A stretch of DNA of 64,000 bases. Source: UBA10649 sp963793105 (lineage in GTDB: Bacteria > Actinomycetota > Actinomycetes > S36-B12). Positions 1-8,042 of the stretch are shown here, piece after piece. Position numbers and translations under genes: made by a program. The notes beneath the pieces were generated by a model. The model ran no database searches. It had not been told where the DNA came from and saw only the letters and a list, made by a program, of their open reading frames with translations. The DNA lies in NCBI GenBank assembly GCA_963793105.1, contig CAWBZB010000004.1, positions 1,087,607 through 1,151,606 of the forward strand, written 5' to 3'. The first letter of the stretch is position 1, and each line of letters starts with the position of its first letter.

Positions 1-554
1 CCCACCATCGGGCCGGTCTGCCCGAAACGTGCGTTGTCGGCGGCGATCGTCAGGTCGCAGACGACGTGGAGCACGTGGCCGCCACCGATCGCGTAGCCGG
101 CGACCATGGCGACGACGGGCTTCGGGGTCCGGCGGATCTGTATCTGCAGGTCCAGGACGTTGAGCCGGCCGATGCCCTTGCGCGCGACGTCGTCGTCGCC
201 GAGGTAGCCATCGTCGCCGCGGATGACCTGGTCGCCGCCGGAGCAGAACGCCAGGTCGCCCTGGCCCGTGAGGACGATCACCCCGACGGAGTCGTCGTCG
301 CGCGCGCGGTTCATGGCGTCCTGCAGCTCGAAGAGGGTCTGCGGACGGAACGCGTTCCGCTTCTGCGGCCGGTCGATCGTGATCTTCGCGATGCCGACGT
401 CGTCCCCGGTCGACAGCTCGTACCGGATGTCGCCGAAATCACCGACCGACTCCCACGAACAGCCCGGCCGCATGGACGAATGCGCGGGATCCTGCAGCGC
501 CGGCGATCCCTCCGGGGCGACGGGCGGGAGCACGTAGCGGGTACGGGTATCCAT
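1..554 (-). CDS. menB: 1,4-dihydroxy-2-naphthoyl-CoA synthase MenB (3' end outside window)
   Basis: Enoyl-CoA hydratase/crotonase-fold enzyme that cyclises o-succinylbenzoyl-CoA to DHNA-CoA in menaquinone synthesis. Reading leftward from ATG at 554, the protein begins MDTRTRYVLPPV and holds the crotonase motifs FCSGGDQ and GYAIGGGHVLH followed by CDLTIAADNARFGQTGP, all typical of MenB. About 184 codons are present and the C-terminus lies beyond base 1. It diverges from menE, which performs the preceding step. A TAGGTT hexamer ends 7 nt before the ATG and no Shine-Dalgarno is visible, so the transcript is probably leaderless. Confidence 0.93.
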   Translation of the reverse strand, partial: MDTRTRYVLPPVAPEGSPALQDPAHSSMRPGCSWESVGDFGDIRYELSTGDDVGIAKITIDRPQKRNAFRPQTLFELQDAMNRARDDDSVGVIVLTGQGDLAFCSGGDQVIRGDDGYLGDDDVARKGIGRLNVLDLQIQIRRTPKPVVAMVAGYAIGGGHVLHVVCDLTIAADNARFGQTGPMV

Positions 555-561
555 GGGCGGC

Positions 562-567
562 AACCTA
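562..567 (-). promoter_or_regulatory. -10 element of leaderless menB
   Basis: On the minus strand TAGGTT is followed by 7 nt and the menB ATG. This spacing puts the transcription start at or next to the start codon. Confidence 0.5.
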
Positions 568-642
568 TCGCCCTACGCTCTCGACGATGCCCCGTCTTCG
601 GCCGACCGTTCGACCGCGCCGCCCACGCCCGGTGGAGGCGCC

Positions 643-1854
643 ATGAGCCGTGCCCTCCTCCGCGTCCCGGTACCGCCGGGTCCTGAGGGTCCCGCGCGGC
701 TGCTGCCCGCGCTGGCGGCGGCGCTCGACGGCAGGGGCGCGGCTATCGCCCCGGTGCCCACGGTCTCCGCGACGGTGTCCAACGAGTACGTGATGTCGCT
801 GCTGAAGGCCGTGCAGGCCGATGATCCGGACCGTCCGCTTGAGTCCGACGACGTGGCGGCGGTCGTCGCCACATCCGGGTCGACCGGCGCCCCGCGCGGG
901 GTCCTGCTCACGGCGGCGAACCTGACCTCGATGATCGCTGCGGTGCACGGCGCCCGGGCCCGTCCGCAATGGGTCGTCGCCCTCCCGGTCACGTCGATGG
1001 GCGGGCTGAATGTGCTCGTCCGGGCACTGGCCGCCGATCGCGAGCCCGTCGTCCTCCCGAGCGTCGGCGGGGCGGGGCCGTTCACGGCGGCGGACTTCGC
1101 CGCGACGGTCGATCGGGCCGCCCTCGATGCGCAGGACATCCGGGTGTCCCTGGTCCCTGCCCAGCTGGCGCGCCTGCTGTCGGACGACGCCGGCATCGCC
1201 GCCCTCCAGGGATGCGCGTCCGTCCTGGTGGGGGGAGGCGCCACGCGACACTCGCTGGTGGCGAGCGCGCGCGAGCTCGGCATCCCCGTCACCACGACCT
1301 ACGGCGCGACCGAGACAGCCGGCGGCTGCGTGTTCGACGGCCGCCCACTCCCCGGGGTGACGGTGACTGCCGACGGGTCACCGGGGCTGCTGACCATCCA
1401 GGGGCCATGCGTCGCGCTCGGATACCGCGGCGATGCCGCGCTCACCCGGGAGCGGTTCACCTCCGAGGGGTTCCGCAGCCCCGACCTCGGGCAGGTGGCC
1501 CCCAGCGGCCAGGTCACCGTGCTCGGCCGGGCGGACGACGTCGTCATCATCCGCGGCGTGAACGTCTCCCCGCTCGCCGTCGAGCGTGCCGTCAGCGACC
1601 TGCCGGACGTGGTGACCGCCGCGGCCGTCACGGTCCCGTCGCGCGACAGGGAGCCCGAGCTGCACGTCTTCGTCGAGGTCCGCGACTCCGCCCAGGGAGT
1701 GCAGGACGCCGCCCGGGCGGAGGTCGAGCGACGACTGGGACCGGCGGCGCGTCCTGTCGTGCACCGGGTCAGCGGGCTCCCCCACCTGCCGAATGGCAAG
1801 GTGGACCGACTGCTCCTGCGGCGGCAAGCCGCAGGCGACGAGGGGACCGGCTGA
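643..1854 (+). CDS. menE: o-succinylbenzoate-CoA ligase MenE
   Basis: Acyl-adenylate-forming enzyme that makes o-succinylbenzoyl-CoA, the substrate of MenB. The start ATG at 643 is preceded by GGAGG at 633-637; a longer open frame from 553 exists, but its first 30 codons look non-coding. The AMP-binding P-loop SGSTGAPRG lies at about residues 79-87, YGATETAGG follows near the middle, and the C-terminal NGKVDR supplies the catalytic lysine. At 403 aa it is the short actinobacterial form. Its stop is one base before the menA GTG, so menE and menA are probably co-transcribed. Confidence 0.93.
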   Translation: MSRALLRVPVPPGPEGPARLLPALAAALDGRGAAIAPVPTVSATVSNEYVMSLLKAVQADDPDRPLESDDVAAVVATSGSTGAPRGVLLTAANLTSMIAAVHGARARPQWVVALPVTSMGGLNVLVRALAADREPVVLPSVGGAGPFTAADFAATVDRAALDAQDIRVSLVPAQLARLLSDDAGIAALQGCASVLVGGGATRHSLVASARELGIPVTTTYGATETAGGCVFDGRPLPGVTVTADGSPGLLTIQGPCVALGYRGDAALTRERFTSEGFRSPDLGQVAPSGQVTVLGRADDVVIIRGVNVSPLAVERAVSDLPDVVTAAAVTVPSRDREPELHVFVEVRDSAQGVQDAARAEVERRLGPAARPVVHRVSGLPHLPNGKVDRLLLRRQAAGDEGTG

Positions 1855-1855
1855 C

Positions 1856-2732
1856 GTGGCGACCAGGCGACAGTGGCTCGAAGGTGCGCGACCGCGCACC
1901 CTTCCGGCGGCCATCGCGCCGGTCTGCGTCGGTGCCGGACTCGGGGCGTGGGCCGGCGCCTTCGACGCGGTGCGGGTCGCGCTGGCCCTCGTCGTGGCCG
2001 TGGCCCTGCAGGTCGCCGTGAACTACGCGAACGACTACAGCGACGGCATCAAGGGGACCGATGCCGCCCGGGTGGGCCCGGTTCGGCTGGTCGGGCAGGG
2101 GCTCGCGGCCCCGGCCCGCGTGAGGGGCGCCGCGTTCCTCTCCTTCGGCGTCGCCGCGGTGGCCGGACTCGGCCTCGTCGCCCTGACCGCCCAATGGTGG
2201 CTGCTGGCCGTGGGCGCCGCCAGCATCGCGGCGGCCTGGCTGTACACCGGGGGGCCGCGGCCCTACGGATATGCCGGACTCGGCGAGCTGTTCGTCTTCG
2301 TCTTCTTCGGTCTGGTTCCGGTCGTCGGCACGGCATATGTGCAGACCCTCACGATCACGGCACCTGACGTGGTCGCCGCGATCGGCGTCGGACTGCTGGC
2401 GTGCGCGATCCTGGTGACCAACAACCTGCGCGACATCCCCGGCGACACCGCCGCCGGCAAGACCACCCTTGCGGTGCGGATCGGCGACGCGCGCACGCGC
2501 ATCCTCTACGCGGCCGCCGTCATCCTGGCCCTGCTCGTCCCGCTAGGAGTGGCCGCACTCGACGTCGCCGTGGGTCGCACTGGCCTCATTGACGGGACTG
2601 CTGGCCCTTCGCCCGATCCGGATCGTCCTCGACGGGGCGCTCGGACCCGCCCTCATCCCCGCCCTCAAGCTCACCGGTCAGCTGCTGCTCGTCTACGGGC
2701 TCGCGCTCGGAGCCCTGCTCGCCATGGCCTGA
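1856..2732 (+). CDS. menA: 1,4-dihydroxy-2-naphthoate polyprenyltransferase MenA, with a frameshift
   Basis: UbiA-family membrane enzyme that prenylates DHNA to demethylmenaquinone. GTG at 1856 starts VATRRQWLEGARPRTLP. Both Asp-rich motifs are present: NDYSDGIKGTD near residue 62 and NNLRDIPGDTAAGKTT near residue 200. The frame carrying them continues into non-MenA sequence after about 2560. A normal MenA ending (LTGLLALRPIRIVLDGALG to LGALLAMA) continues in the +1 frame from about 2583 to TGA at 2730-2732. One surplus base between about 2556 and 2583 explains this. All catalytic motifs precede the break. A consensus error is more likely than loss, because menB and menE are intact. Confidence 0.88.
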
Positions 2733-3027
2733 CGCCCCACCCGCCGACGCCTCGAGGTGTGTCGTCGTCCTCCGCCCGGGCGCTGGCCTCGATCCGCTCG
2801 TTGATCCGTCCGAAGAACCCCGCGGCCGCCTGGCCGACCCGGCCGCGCTGTCGGTCCAGCAGGACCAGGCTGATGGCCCCCGAGATGAGGATCGCGGCAA
2901 CGGCAGACCAGACCCCCTTGAGGGGCGTGAGCAGCAAGAGGACGCCCCAGATCACCAGGAAGAGGGCGATGCGCAGGGTCGTGTACACGACCACGGCCAT
3001 GACGTTGGAACCCCGCTGAGCTGCCAC
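2671..3027 (-). CDS. DUF4229 family membrane protein
   Basis: Small protein with two hydrophobic segments (about residues 10-35 and 40-57) and a basic/acidic tail, matching the DUF4229 family found beside menA and ccsB in many Actinomycetota. The function is unknown. GTG at 3027 is favoured because TACCGT stands exactly 6 nt upstream; an internal ATG at 3000 (MAVVVYTTLR) is the alternative. Its last 20 or so codons are antisense to the menA 3' end, in the region next to the menA frameshift, so the annotated C-terminus is uncertain. Confidence 0.7.
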   Translation of the reverse strand: MAAQRGSNVMAVVVYTTLRIALFLVIWGVLLLLTPLKGVWSAVAAILISGAISLVLLDRQRGRVGQAAAGFFGRINERIEASARAEDDDTPRGVGGWGVRPWRAGLRARARRRAAADR

Positions 3028-3033
3028 CCCGCT

Positions 3034-3039
3034 ACGGTA
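3034..3039 (-). promoter_or_regulatory. -10 element of leaderless DUF4229 gene
   Basis: Minus-strand TACCGT, then 6 nt, then GTG at 3027; no Shine-Dalgarno. Confidence 0.45.
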
Positions 3040-3085
3040 CGCCGCGTGACCTCGGCGGTGGGCGTGCGGGGCGCGGCGCGTGACG

Positions 3086-3091
3086 TAGGCT
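3086..3091 (+). promoter_or_regulatory. -10 element upstream of PLDc_N-type gene
   Basis: TAGGCT lies 28 nt before the ATG at 3120. A transcript starting near 3098 would keep a short leader with the Shine-Dalgarno GGAGGG. Confidence 0.4.
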
Positions 3092-3119
3092 TGTGCCCTA
3101 CATCGCGGGAGGGCGACAG

Positions 3120-3437
3120 ATGCTGAGGGTGGCAGGCGTGCTGGTCGGCATCGCCGTCTACATCTACTTCATCATCGACGTCCTGCGGACGCCGCGGGGT
3201 GAGACCCGGACCCTGCCGAAGTTCGTCTGGCTCCTGGTGGTCGTCCTGCTTCCCTTCCTCGGCGGCCTGATCTGGCTGGTCCTCGGGCGCGTCTGGCCGT
3301 CCCGGGGGACCCGCTTCGGCCGGCGTCGCGGACCGACCGCCCCCGACGACGACCCGCGGTTCCTCAAGCAGCTGGGCGACGACGTGTGGGTGAAGAAGAT
3401 GGAACAGCGGCGACGCGGCGAGGAGCCGTCCGTCTGA
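3120..3437 (+). CDS. PLDc_N (phospholipase D nuclease N-terminal) domain membrane protein
   Basis: 105-residue protein with two membrane helices (about residues 3-22 and 36-57) separated by a short charged loop, VLRTPRGETRTLPK. This is the arrangement of the PLDc_N domain, here without any catalytic phospholipase domain. The tail is basic (RFGRRRGP, MEQRRRGEE) and probably cytoplasmic. The ATG at 3120 follows a GGAGGG Shine-Dalgarno by 7 nt; an in-frame upstream ATG lacks one. Its position beside DUF4229 and ccsB is conserved in related genomes. The function is unknown. Confidence 0.75.
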   Translation: MLRVAGVLVGIAVYIYFIIDVLRTPRGETRTLPKFVWLLVVVLLPFLGGLIWLVLGRVWPSRGTRFGRRRGPTAPDDDPRFLKQLGDDVWVKKMEQRRRGEEPSV

Positions 3438-3469
3438 AGACGGCTACCGGCGCCGACCGCCTGCGCCGG

Positions 3470-4435
3470 TCAGGTACCCGCGTACGAGTGCAGGCTGTTG
3501 ACGAAGAAGTTCACCCCGAAGTAGTTGATCAGGAAAGCCACCCATCCGGCGAGGGCGATCCATGATGCGCGGTTCCCGCGCCAGCCGGCCGTCGACCGCG
3601 CATGGAGGTACGCCGCGTACACGACCCAGGTGATGAACGCCCACGTCTCCTTGGGGTCCCAGCCCCAGTAGCGACCCCACGCGTTCTCTGCCCAGATGGC
3701 GCCCGCGACGACGGCGAACGTCCACAGGGGGAAGGCGAAGGCCAGCACGCGGTTCGTGAGGCCCTGCAGCCGCTCGCTGGTCGGCAGCCTCGTCGTCCAG
3801 CCGGTCACCTCGATCGTGCCCTGGTTGCGCTCGACGCGACCGCGGAAGAGGGACAGCCCGGCCGTGGCCGCGGCGAAGGTGAAGGCGCCCGAGCAGATGA
3901 TCGCGGCCGACACGTGGATGACCAACCAGTAGGACTTCAGCGCGGGGACCAGCTGCGCGGCCTCGGTGTACAGCACCGTGACGGCCATGCCGAGGGTCAA
4001 CAGGGCGGGGATGACCACGAACAGCCCGAGCCACCTGAGGTCCCGGCGAAGGGAGAGGAACAGGAAGACCCCGAGGATGCCCAGCGCCGCGGTGATGGAG
4101 AACTCATACATGTTCCCCCACGGCGCCCGCTCCGCCCAGACCCCTCGGAGAACGACGCCGACCAGGAGGGTGAGGAAGGACAGCCAGGTGAGCGACATCC
4201 CGATGTTGGCAGCGCGCCGGCCGGGATCCGCTGGCACCTCCCGCTCGGGCTCACGGGTGAGAACCGCGGTGCCGCCATCCCCTGCGACCGACGCGGCCAC
4301 GGCCGGGACGGATGCGGGGCGACGCCGGCCCACCGCGAACGAGGCGGCGAAGAAGATCATCGCGAGGGTCAGGGAGACCATCGTGGCGTACACCGCTGCA
4401 TTGCTCGCCTGCGCGAGTTCGACGCTCGTCACCAC
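3470..4435 (-). CDS. ccsB: cytochrome c biogenesis protein CcsB/CcsA (haem handling)
   Basis: Polytopic membrane component of System II cytochrome c maturation, which exports haem and presents it for ligation together with ResB. The tryptophan-rich haem-binding motif WGRYWGWDPKETW is present near residue 240, with conserved His residues in flanking helices (LVIHVSAA and YAAYLHAR). At 321 aa and about eight helices it has the normal size. GTG at 4435 is preceded by AGAGGAG and overlaps the resB stop, giving the operon order tlpA-ccdA-resB-ccsB. Confidence 0.93.
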   Translation of the reverse strand: MVTSVELAQASNAAVYATMVSLTLAMIFFAASFAVGRRRPASVPAVAASVAGDGGTAVLTREPEREVPADPGRRAANIGMSLTWLSFLTLLVGVVLRGVWAERAPWGNMYEFSITAALGILGVFLFLSLRRDLRWLGLFVVIPALLTLGMAVTVLYTEAAQLVPALKSYWLVIHVSAAIICSGAFTFAAATAGLSLFRGRVERNQGTIEVTGWTTRLPTSERLQGLTNRVLAFAFPLWTFAVVAGAIWAENAWGRYWGWDPKETWAFITWVVYAAYLHARSTAGWRGNRASWIALAGWVAFLINYFGVNFFVNSLHSYAGT

Positions 4436-6033
4436 GTGCTCCTCTCATCGCCGTCGTCCGGCGAATCCCCCAGCTCGCGGGCCAGGGCTGCGACGTCCTC
4501 GGGAAGGTCAGCCGCCTCGTTCTTGGCCAGCCCGGCGACCTGCACGAGGGTACCTCCCGCCTCGGCGGGCATGACCTTGACCCACAACCTCCGACGGCGC
4601 ACGAAGAGGGACATCATGAGTCCGACGATGGCCGCCGACGCGGACAGCAGCGCCAGCTCCTTGCCGGGGTCCTGGGCGATCTGGAAGGAGGCCCACCGCT
4701 CGAAACCGGTGAACTCGACGCTCCCCGCGCCCTCGGGCAGGGTCCAGGTGTCGCCCGGCAGCAAGGACTCCAGGCCGATCTGCGTCATGGCCGACGTGTC
4801 GAGGGTGTACACGCTCTGCGGACGGCCGCTGTCGAGGCCGAGGTCGCCGGTGAACGCCGACAGGAAGACGGCCGGGTAGTCCGGTGCCGGGAACGTCGAG
4901 TGCGGTCCGCGGACCTCGTCCAGCGCTGCGGTGGGCAGGAACAGGCCGTTGAGTCCGAGTGGCGGATCCGAGTCCGGGAGCTTCACCACACCCGTCGACG
5001 TGAAGTTGCCGTCCTGCGGGAGGAAGACGACCGAGTCGTCGAAGACGACGGCGCCGGTCGGGTCGCGGACGACCAGGTGCGGCGCATAGCCGTGGCCGAC
5101 GAGGAACACCTTGGCGCCGTCGGCCTCGAGCGGCTCGTTGACCTCCACCGTCGTCGCCTCCGCGGCGGCCTCCGGGCTCGAGCGGTAGGTGAGGTCGGCC
5201 TCGAAGAGGCGGGGGGCGCCCAGCTGCGCGTCGCCGCGCTCGAAGTCGACGCTGAAGCGATCCAGCGTGAACGAGAACGGGGCGAGATCGTCCGCACTGA
5301 CCAGGCGCCCGGCGCCCCAGGCGTCGTACTGGGTGAGGGTGTTCGAGAAGCCCGAGCCCTCCCGGACGATGACGTTGCCCCGCCAGCCGAGCAGCCCGCC
5401 CACCGCGATGGCCACGAGGACGAACAGCAGGGAGAGGTGGAAGACCAGGTTCCCGGTCTCCCGCGAGTAGCCCTTCTCCGCCGCGACCCAACGGCTGCCG
5501 TCGGCCTCGGACTCCCCGGTTCGCACCCGCCACCGGTGCCGTCGCAGGTAGGCGTCCGCTGCCGCCAGGGTCGCGTCGCCCACCGCCGTCGTCGTGAACT
5601 CGCGCGCGACCGGCAGCCGGGACATCCGGCGCGGGGCCGGCGGCGGCGGGGCCTTGAGTGCCCTCGCGTGCTGCCGGATGCGCGGAAGGACGCACCCGAC
5701 GAGCGAGATGAACAGCAGGAGGTACACGGCGGCGAACCACGGCGAGCCGTACACGTCGAAGAAGCCGAACCGGTCGAGGACCGGCCCGGTGCCGGGGTTG
5801 TCGTCGAGCCACTGGTCCACCCGGAGCGGATTGGTGCCCCGCTGCGGGAACACGGATCCGGGGATGCTGGCCAGGGCCAGCAGGAAGAGCAGGATGAGCG
5901 CCGTGCGCATGCTGGTCAGCTGACGCCAGAGCCAGCGCAGGAACCCGACCGAGCCCATCGGGGGGAGCGGGCGCTCTGCTGGCAGTCCGGAGCCGGCGTC
6001 GTCGCTGGTGGCGGGCTCGGGGATGACCGTCAC
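4429..6033 (-). CDS. resB: cytochrome c biogenesis protein ResB
   Basis: System II partner of CcsB, needed for holocytochrome c assembly on the outer face of the membrane. The 534-residue protein has N-terminal helices (LTSMRTALILLFLLALAS; PWFAAVYLLLFISLVG), another near residue 175, a large extracytoplasmic domain, and a final helix (LALLSASAAIVGLMMSLFV). GTG at 6033 overlaps the ccdA stop as GTGA, implying translational coupling. An upstream extension in the same frame is only antisense-like sequence inside ccdA. Confidence 0.92.
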   Translation of the reverse strand: MTVIPEPATSDDAGSGLPAERPLPPMGSVGFLRWLWRQLTSMRTALILLFLLALASIPGSVFPQRGTNPLRVDQWLDDNPGTGPVLDRFGFFDVYGSPWFAAVYLLLFISLVGCVLPRIRQHARALKAPPPPAPRRMSRLPVAREFTTTAVGDATLAAADAYLRRHRWRVRTGESEADGSRWVAAEKGYSRETGNLVFHLSLLFVLVAIAVGGLLGWRGNVIVREGSGFSNTLTQYDAWGAGRLVSADDLAPFSFTLDRFSVDFERGDAQLGAPRLFEADLTYRSSPEAAAEATTVEVNEPLEADGAKVFLVGHGYAPHLVVRDPTGAVVFDDSVVFLPQDGNFTSTGVVKLPDSDPPLGLNGLFLPTAALDEVRGPHSTFPAPDYPAVFLSAFTGDLGLDSGRPQSVYTLDTSAMTQIGLESLLPGDTWTLPEGAGSVEFTGFERWASFQIAQDPGKELALLSASAAIVGLMMSLFVRRRRLWVKVMPAEAGGTLVQVAGLAKNEAADLPEDVAALARELGDSPDDGDERSTW

Positions 6034-6779
6034 AGCGCTGTCTCGAATCCGGGCATCTGCACGCGCAGCCAGATGGTGAAGTCGGTCCACAGTCCGGTGA
6101 CCAGCAGGATGCCCACGAGAACCAGCATGCCTCCCCCGATCCGCATGACCCACAGGTAGTGCCTCCGGACCCAGCCGATCGCCCTGGCCATCCGGCTGAA
6201 GGCGACGGCCAGCAGCACGAACGGCAGGCCCAGACCCAGGCAGTAGACCAGCGACAGCGTCGCCCCTCGAAGGGCGCTCGCCTCGGAGAAGGCCAGGCTC
6301 TGCACCGCCGTCAGCGTCGGGCCGATGCACGGCGACCAGCCCAGGCCGAACAGGATGCCCAGCAGCGGAGCGCCGGCGACGCCCCATGAAGGCATGCGGT
6401 GGAAGCGGTACTCGCGCTGCAGTCCGGGGATGATCCCGATGAAGGCCAGCCCCATCAGGATCACGACGACGCCCAGCACCCGGTTGATGACGTCGGCGTA
6501 CTCCAGCAGGAGCGATCCGGCGCCGCCGAAGAGGGCGCCATAGCTGACGAAGACGATGCTGAAGCCGAGGACGAACAGCAGGCTCCCCGCGAGCACCTGG
6601 AATCGGCGGCCCTTGGTGTCGGCGAGCTCGGCACCCGTGAGACCGGTGATGTACGACACGTATCCGGGCGCCAGCGGGAGAACGCACGGGCTCAGGAACG
6701 CCACCACTCCGGCGGCGAAGGCGATCGGCACGGCGACCCAGAGACCGCCGGTCGTGACGAGTTCGCCGATGCCCTCCAC
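6030..6779 (-). CDS. ccdA: cytochrome c biogenesis protein CcdA (thiol-disulfide electron carrier)
   Basis: DsbD-family membrane protein that passes electrons from cytoplasmic thioredoxin to extracytoplasmic thiol proteins, keeping apocytochrome CXXCH cysteines reduced. Its 249 residues form about six helices. The redox cysteines are C32 in SPCVLPLAPGY and C151 in WSPCIGPT. The ATG at 6779 abuts the stop of the upstream TlpA-like gene, and the 3' end overlaps resB. Confidence 0.94.
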   Translation of the reverse strand: MEGIGELVTTGGLWVAVPIAFAAGVVAFLSPCVLPLAPGYVSYITGLTGAELADTKGRRFQVLAGSLLFVLGFSIVFVSYGALFGGAGSLLLEYADVINRVLGVVVILMGLAFIGIIPGLQREYRFHRMPSWGVAGAPLLGILFGLGWSPCIGPTLTAVQSLAFSEASALRGATLSLVYCLGLGLPFVLLAVAFSRMARAIGWVRRHYLWVMRIGGGMLVLVGILLVTGLWTDFTIWLRVQMPGFETAL

Positions 6780-7381
6780 TACTTCGATCCTGGCGGGAGC
6801 AGCGGCTCGATGAGACCGCGCAGGGACGACTCGCTGACCTTGCCCAGGGCGCGACCGGCGACCCGGCCCGCAGGGTCGATCACGATGGTGGACGGAATGG
6901 CCTGGGGCGGGAGGGAGTCGCCGAACAGGAGCTGCAGCCGGCCGTCGCGATCGATGACGTTCGGGTAGGGGATGCCGAACCGCGCCACGAAATCACGAGC
7001 GGGCACGTCCGAGTCGCGGGTGTCCAGCCCGACGAACTGGACGCCGGCCCCCTCGTACTCGGTGGCCAGCGCCGCGAGCGCCGGCGCCTCCGCCCGGCAG
7101 GGGGCGCACCAGGATGCCCACACGTTCAGGACCACGACCTGCCCCAGGTGGTCGGCCAGGCGGAAGGAGCCGCCGTCCAGGGTCTCGCCGACCAGCTCGG
7201 GAGCCGGCGTCCGCTCGTCGGCCGGGACCAGCACGAGCGAACCGTCACCGGCGACGAACCCGCTGTCCGCACCGCTCGCCGAGGCCGATGAGGACCCGCA
7301 GCCGGCCAGCAGGAGAACGGCGCCCACCAGGGCGAGGAGCGACATGGCGGCCGATACCGCGGGGGCCCGACGGGTGAGCAT
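6779..7381 (-). CDS. TlpA/ResA-type thioredoxin lipoprotein
   Basis: Membrane-anchored thiol-disulfide oxidoreductase, probably the partner that CcdA reduces and that keeps apocytochrome c ready for haem attachment. It has a lipoprotein signal with lipobox LLAGC (C28), a Ser/Ala-rich linker, then a thioredoxin fold with the active site WCAPC (C92, C95) and a cis-proline region at AIPSTIVID. It shares its last base with the first base of ccdA and lies in the order phosphatase-thioredoxin-ccdA-resB-ccsB seen in mycobacteria. Confidence 0.9.
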   Translation of the reverse strand: MLTRRAPAVSAAMSLLALVGAVLLLAGCGSSSASASGADSGFVAGDGSLVLVPADERTPAPELVGETLDGGSFRLADHLGQVVVLNVWASWCAPCRAEAPALAALATEYEGAGVQFVGLDTRDSDVPARDFVARFGIPYPNVIDRDGRLQLLFGDSLPPQAIPSTIVIDPAGRVAGRALGKVSESSLRGLIEPLLPPGSK

Positions 7382-7389
7382 GGTCCCGG

Positions 7390-8040
7390 TCAGGCTCCGG
7401 CGATCTTGCTTGCCTTGCCCAGCAGGTCGCGCGAGGGTTCGGTGTACGTGATCGCGACGAGTGCGTCGCCCTCATACGTGAGCGAGGTCAGGGACGCGAG
7501 CGAGCACTGACGGCTGCGGGGGTCGTGCCACAAACGCCGGTCCTCGGCCGCCAGGCGAGCGATCCACACCGGCAGCTGGTGGCTCACCAGCACGGCCTCG
7601 TGTCCACGTGCCTTCTCGCGGGCCCCGTCGATGGCGCGGTGCATGCGGGCCGCGACGTCGGTGTACTTCTCTCCCCACGACGGCCGGAAGGGGTTGTACA
7701 GGTGGCGCCAGGCGCGCGGCTGACGCAGGACGCCGTCGCCGACGCTGACGCGCTGGCCCTCGAACACGTTGTCCGCCTCGATCAGGTCCGGGTCGATCTC
7801 GACCGGCAGACTGTGCCGTTCCGCGACCGGGGCCGCGGTCTGCTGCGCCCGTTCCATCGGGGACGACACCACCAGGGACACGTCATGGCCGCCCAGCGCA
7901 TCGGCCGCCCGCAGGGCCATCTGCTGGCCCAGCTCAGACAGGTAGTAGCCCGGAAGACGTCCGTAGAGGACTCCCTCGGGGTTGAACACCTCGCCGTGCC
8001 GAAGGAGGTGGACGGTCGTGCGGTCCGGGGCGTCCGCCAT
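7390..8040 (-). CDS. histidine phosphatase family protein
   Basis: Phosphoglycerate-mutase-like phosphohydrolase of 216 aa. The phospho-accepting motif is LLRHGE at residues 12-17, followed by SSPMERAQQTA and a second His in AVLVSHQLPVW. The substrate cannot be deduced. It starts at ATG 8040, directly after the hemD stop, and is followed by the thioredoxin gene; the equivalent mycobacterial neighbour is also an uncharacterised phosphatase. Confidence 0.87.
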   Translation of the reverse strand: MADAPDRTTVHLLRHGEVFNPEGVLYGRLPGYYLSELGQQMALRAADALGGHDVSLVVSSPMERAQQTAAPVAERHSLPVEIDPDLIEADNVFEGQRVSVGDGVLRQPRAWRHLYNPFRPSWGEKYTDVAARMHRAIDGAREKARGHEAVLVSHQLPVWIARLAAEDRRLWHDPRSRQCSLASLTSLTYEGDALVAITYTEPSRDLLGKASKIAGA

Positions 8041-8042
8041 GG

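Noticed and set aside
66..686. Plus-strand open frame opposite menB and into the menE leader
   Set aside because: It is antisense to a clear MenB protein; composition and lack of motifs show it is a shadow caused by high GC.
2556..2583. Programmed ribosomal frameshift in menA
   Set aside because: No slippery heptamer or following pseudoknot was apparent, and similar single-base shifts occur in unrelated genes.
4429..6687. ResB extended to 752 residues
   Set aside because: The first 218 codons are an out-of-frame reading of ccdA. The GTG at 6033 with a GTGA overlap is the natural start.
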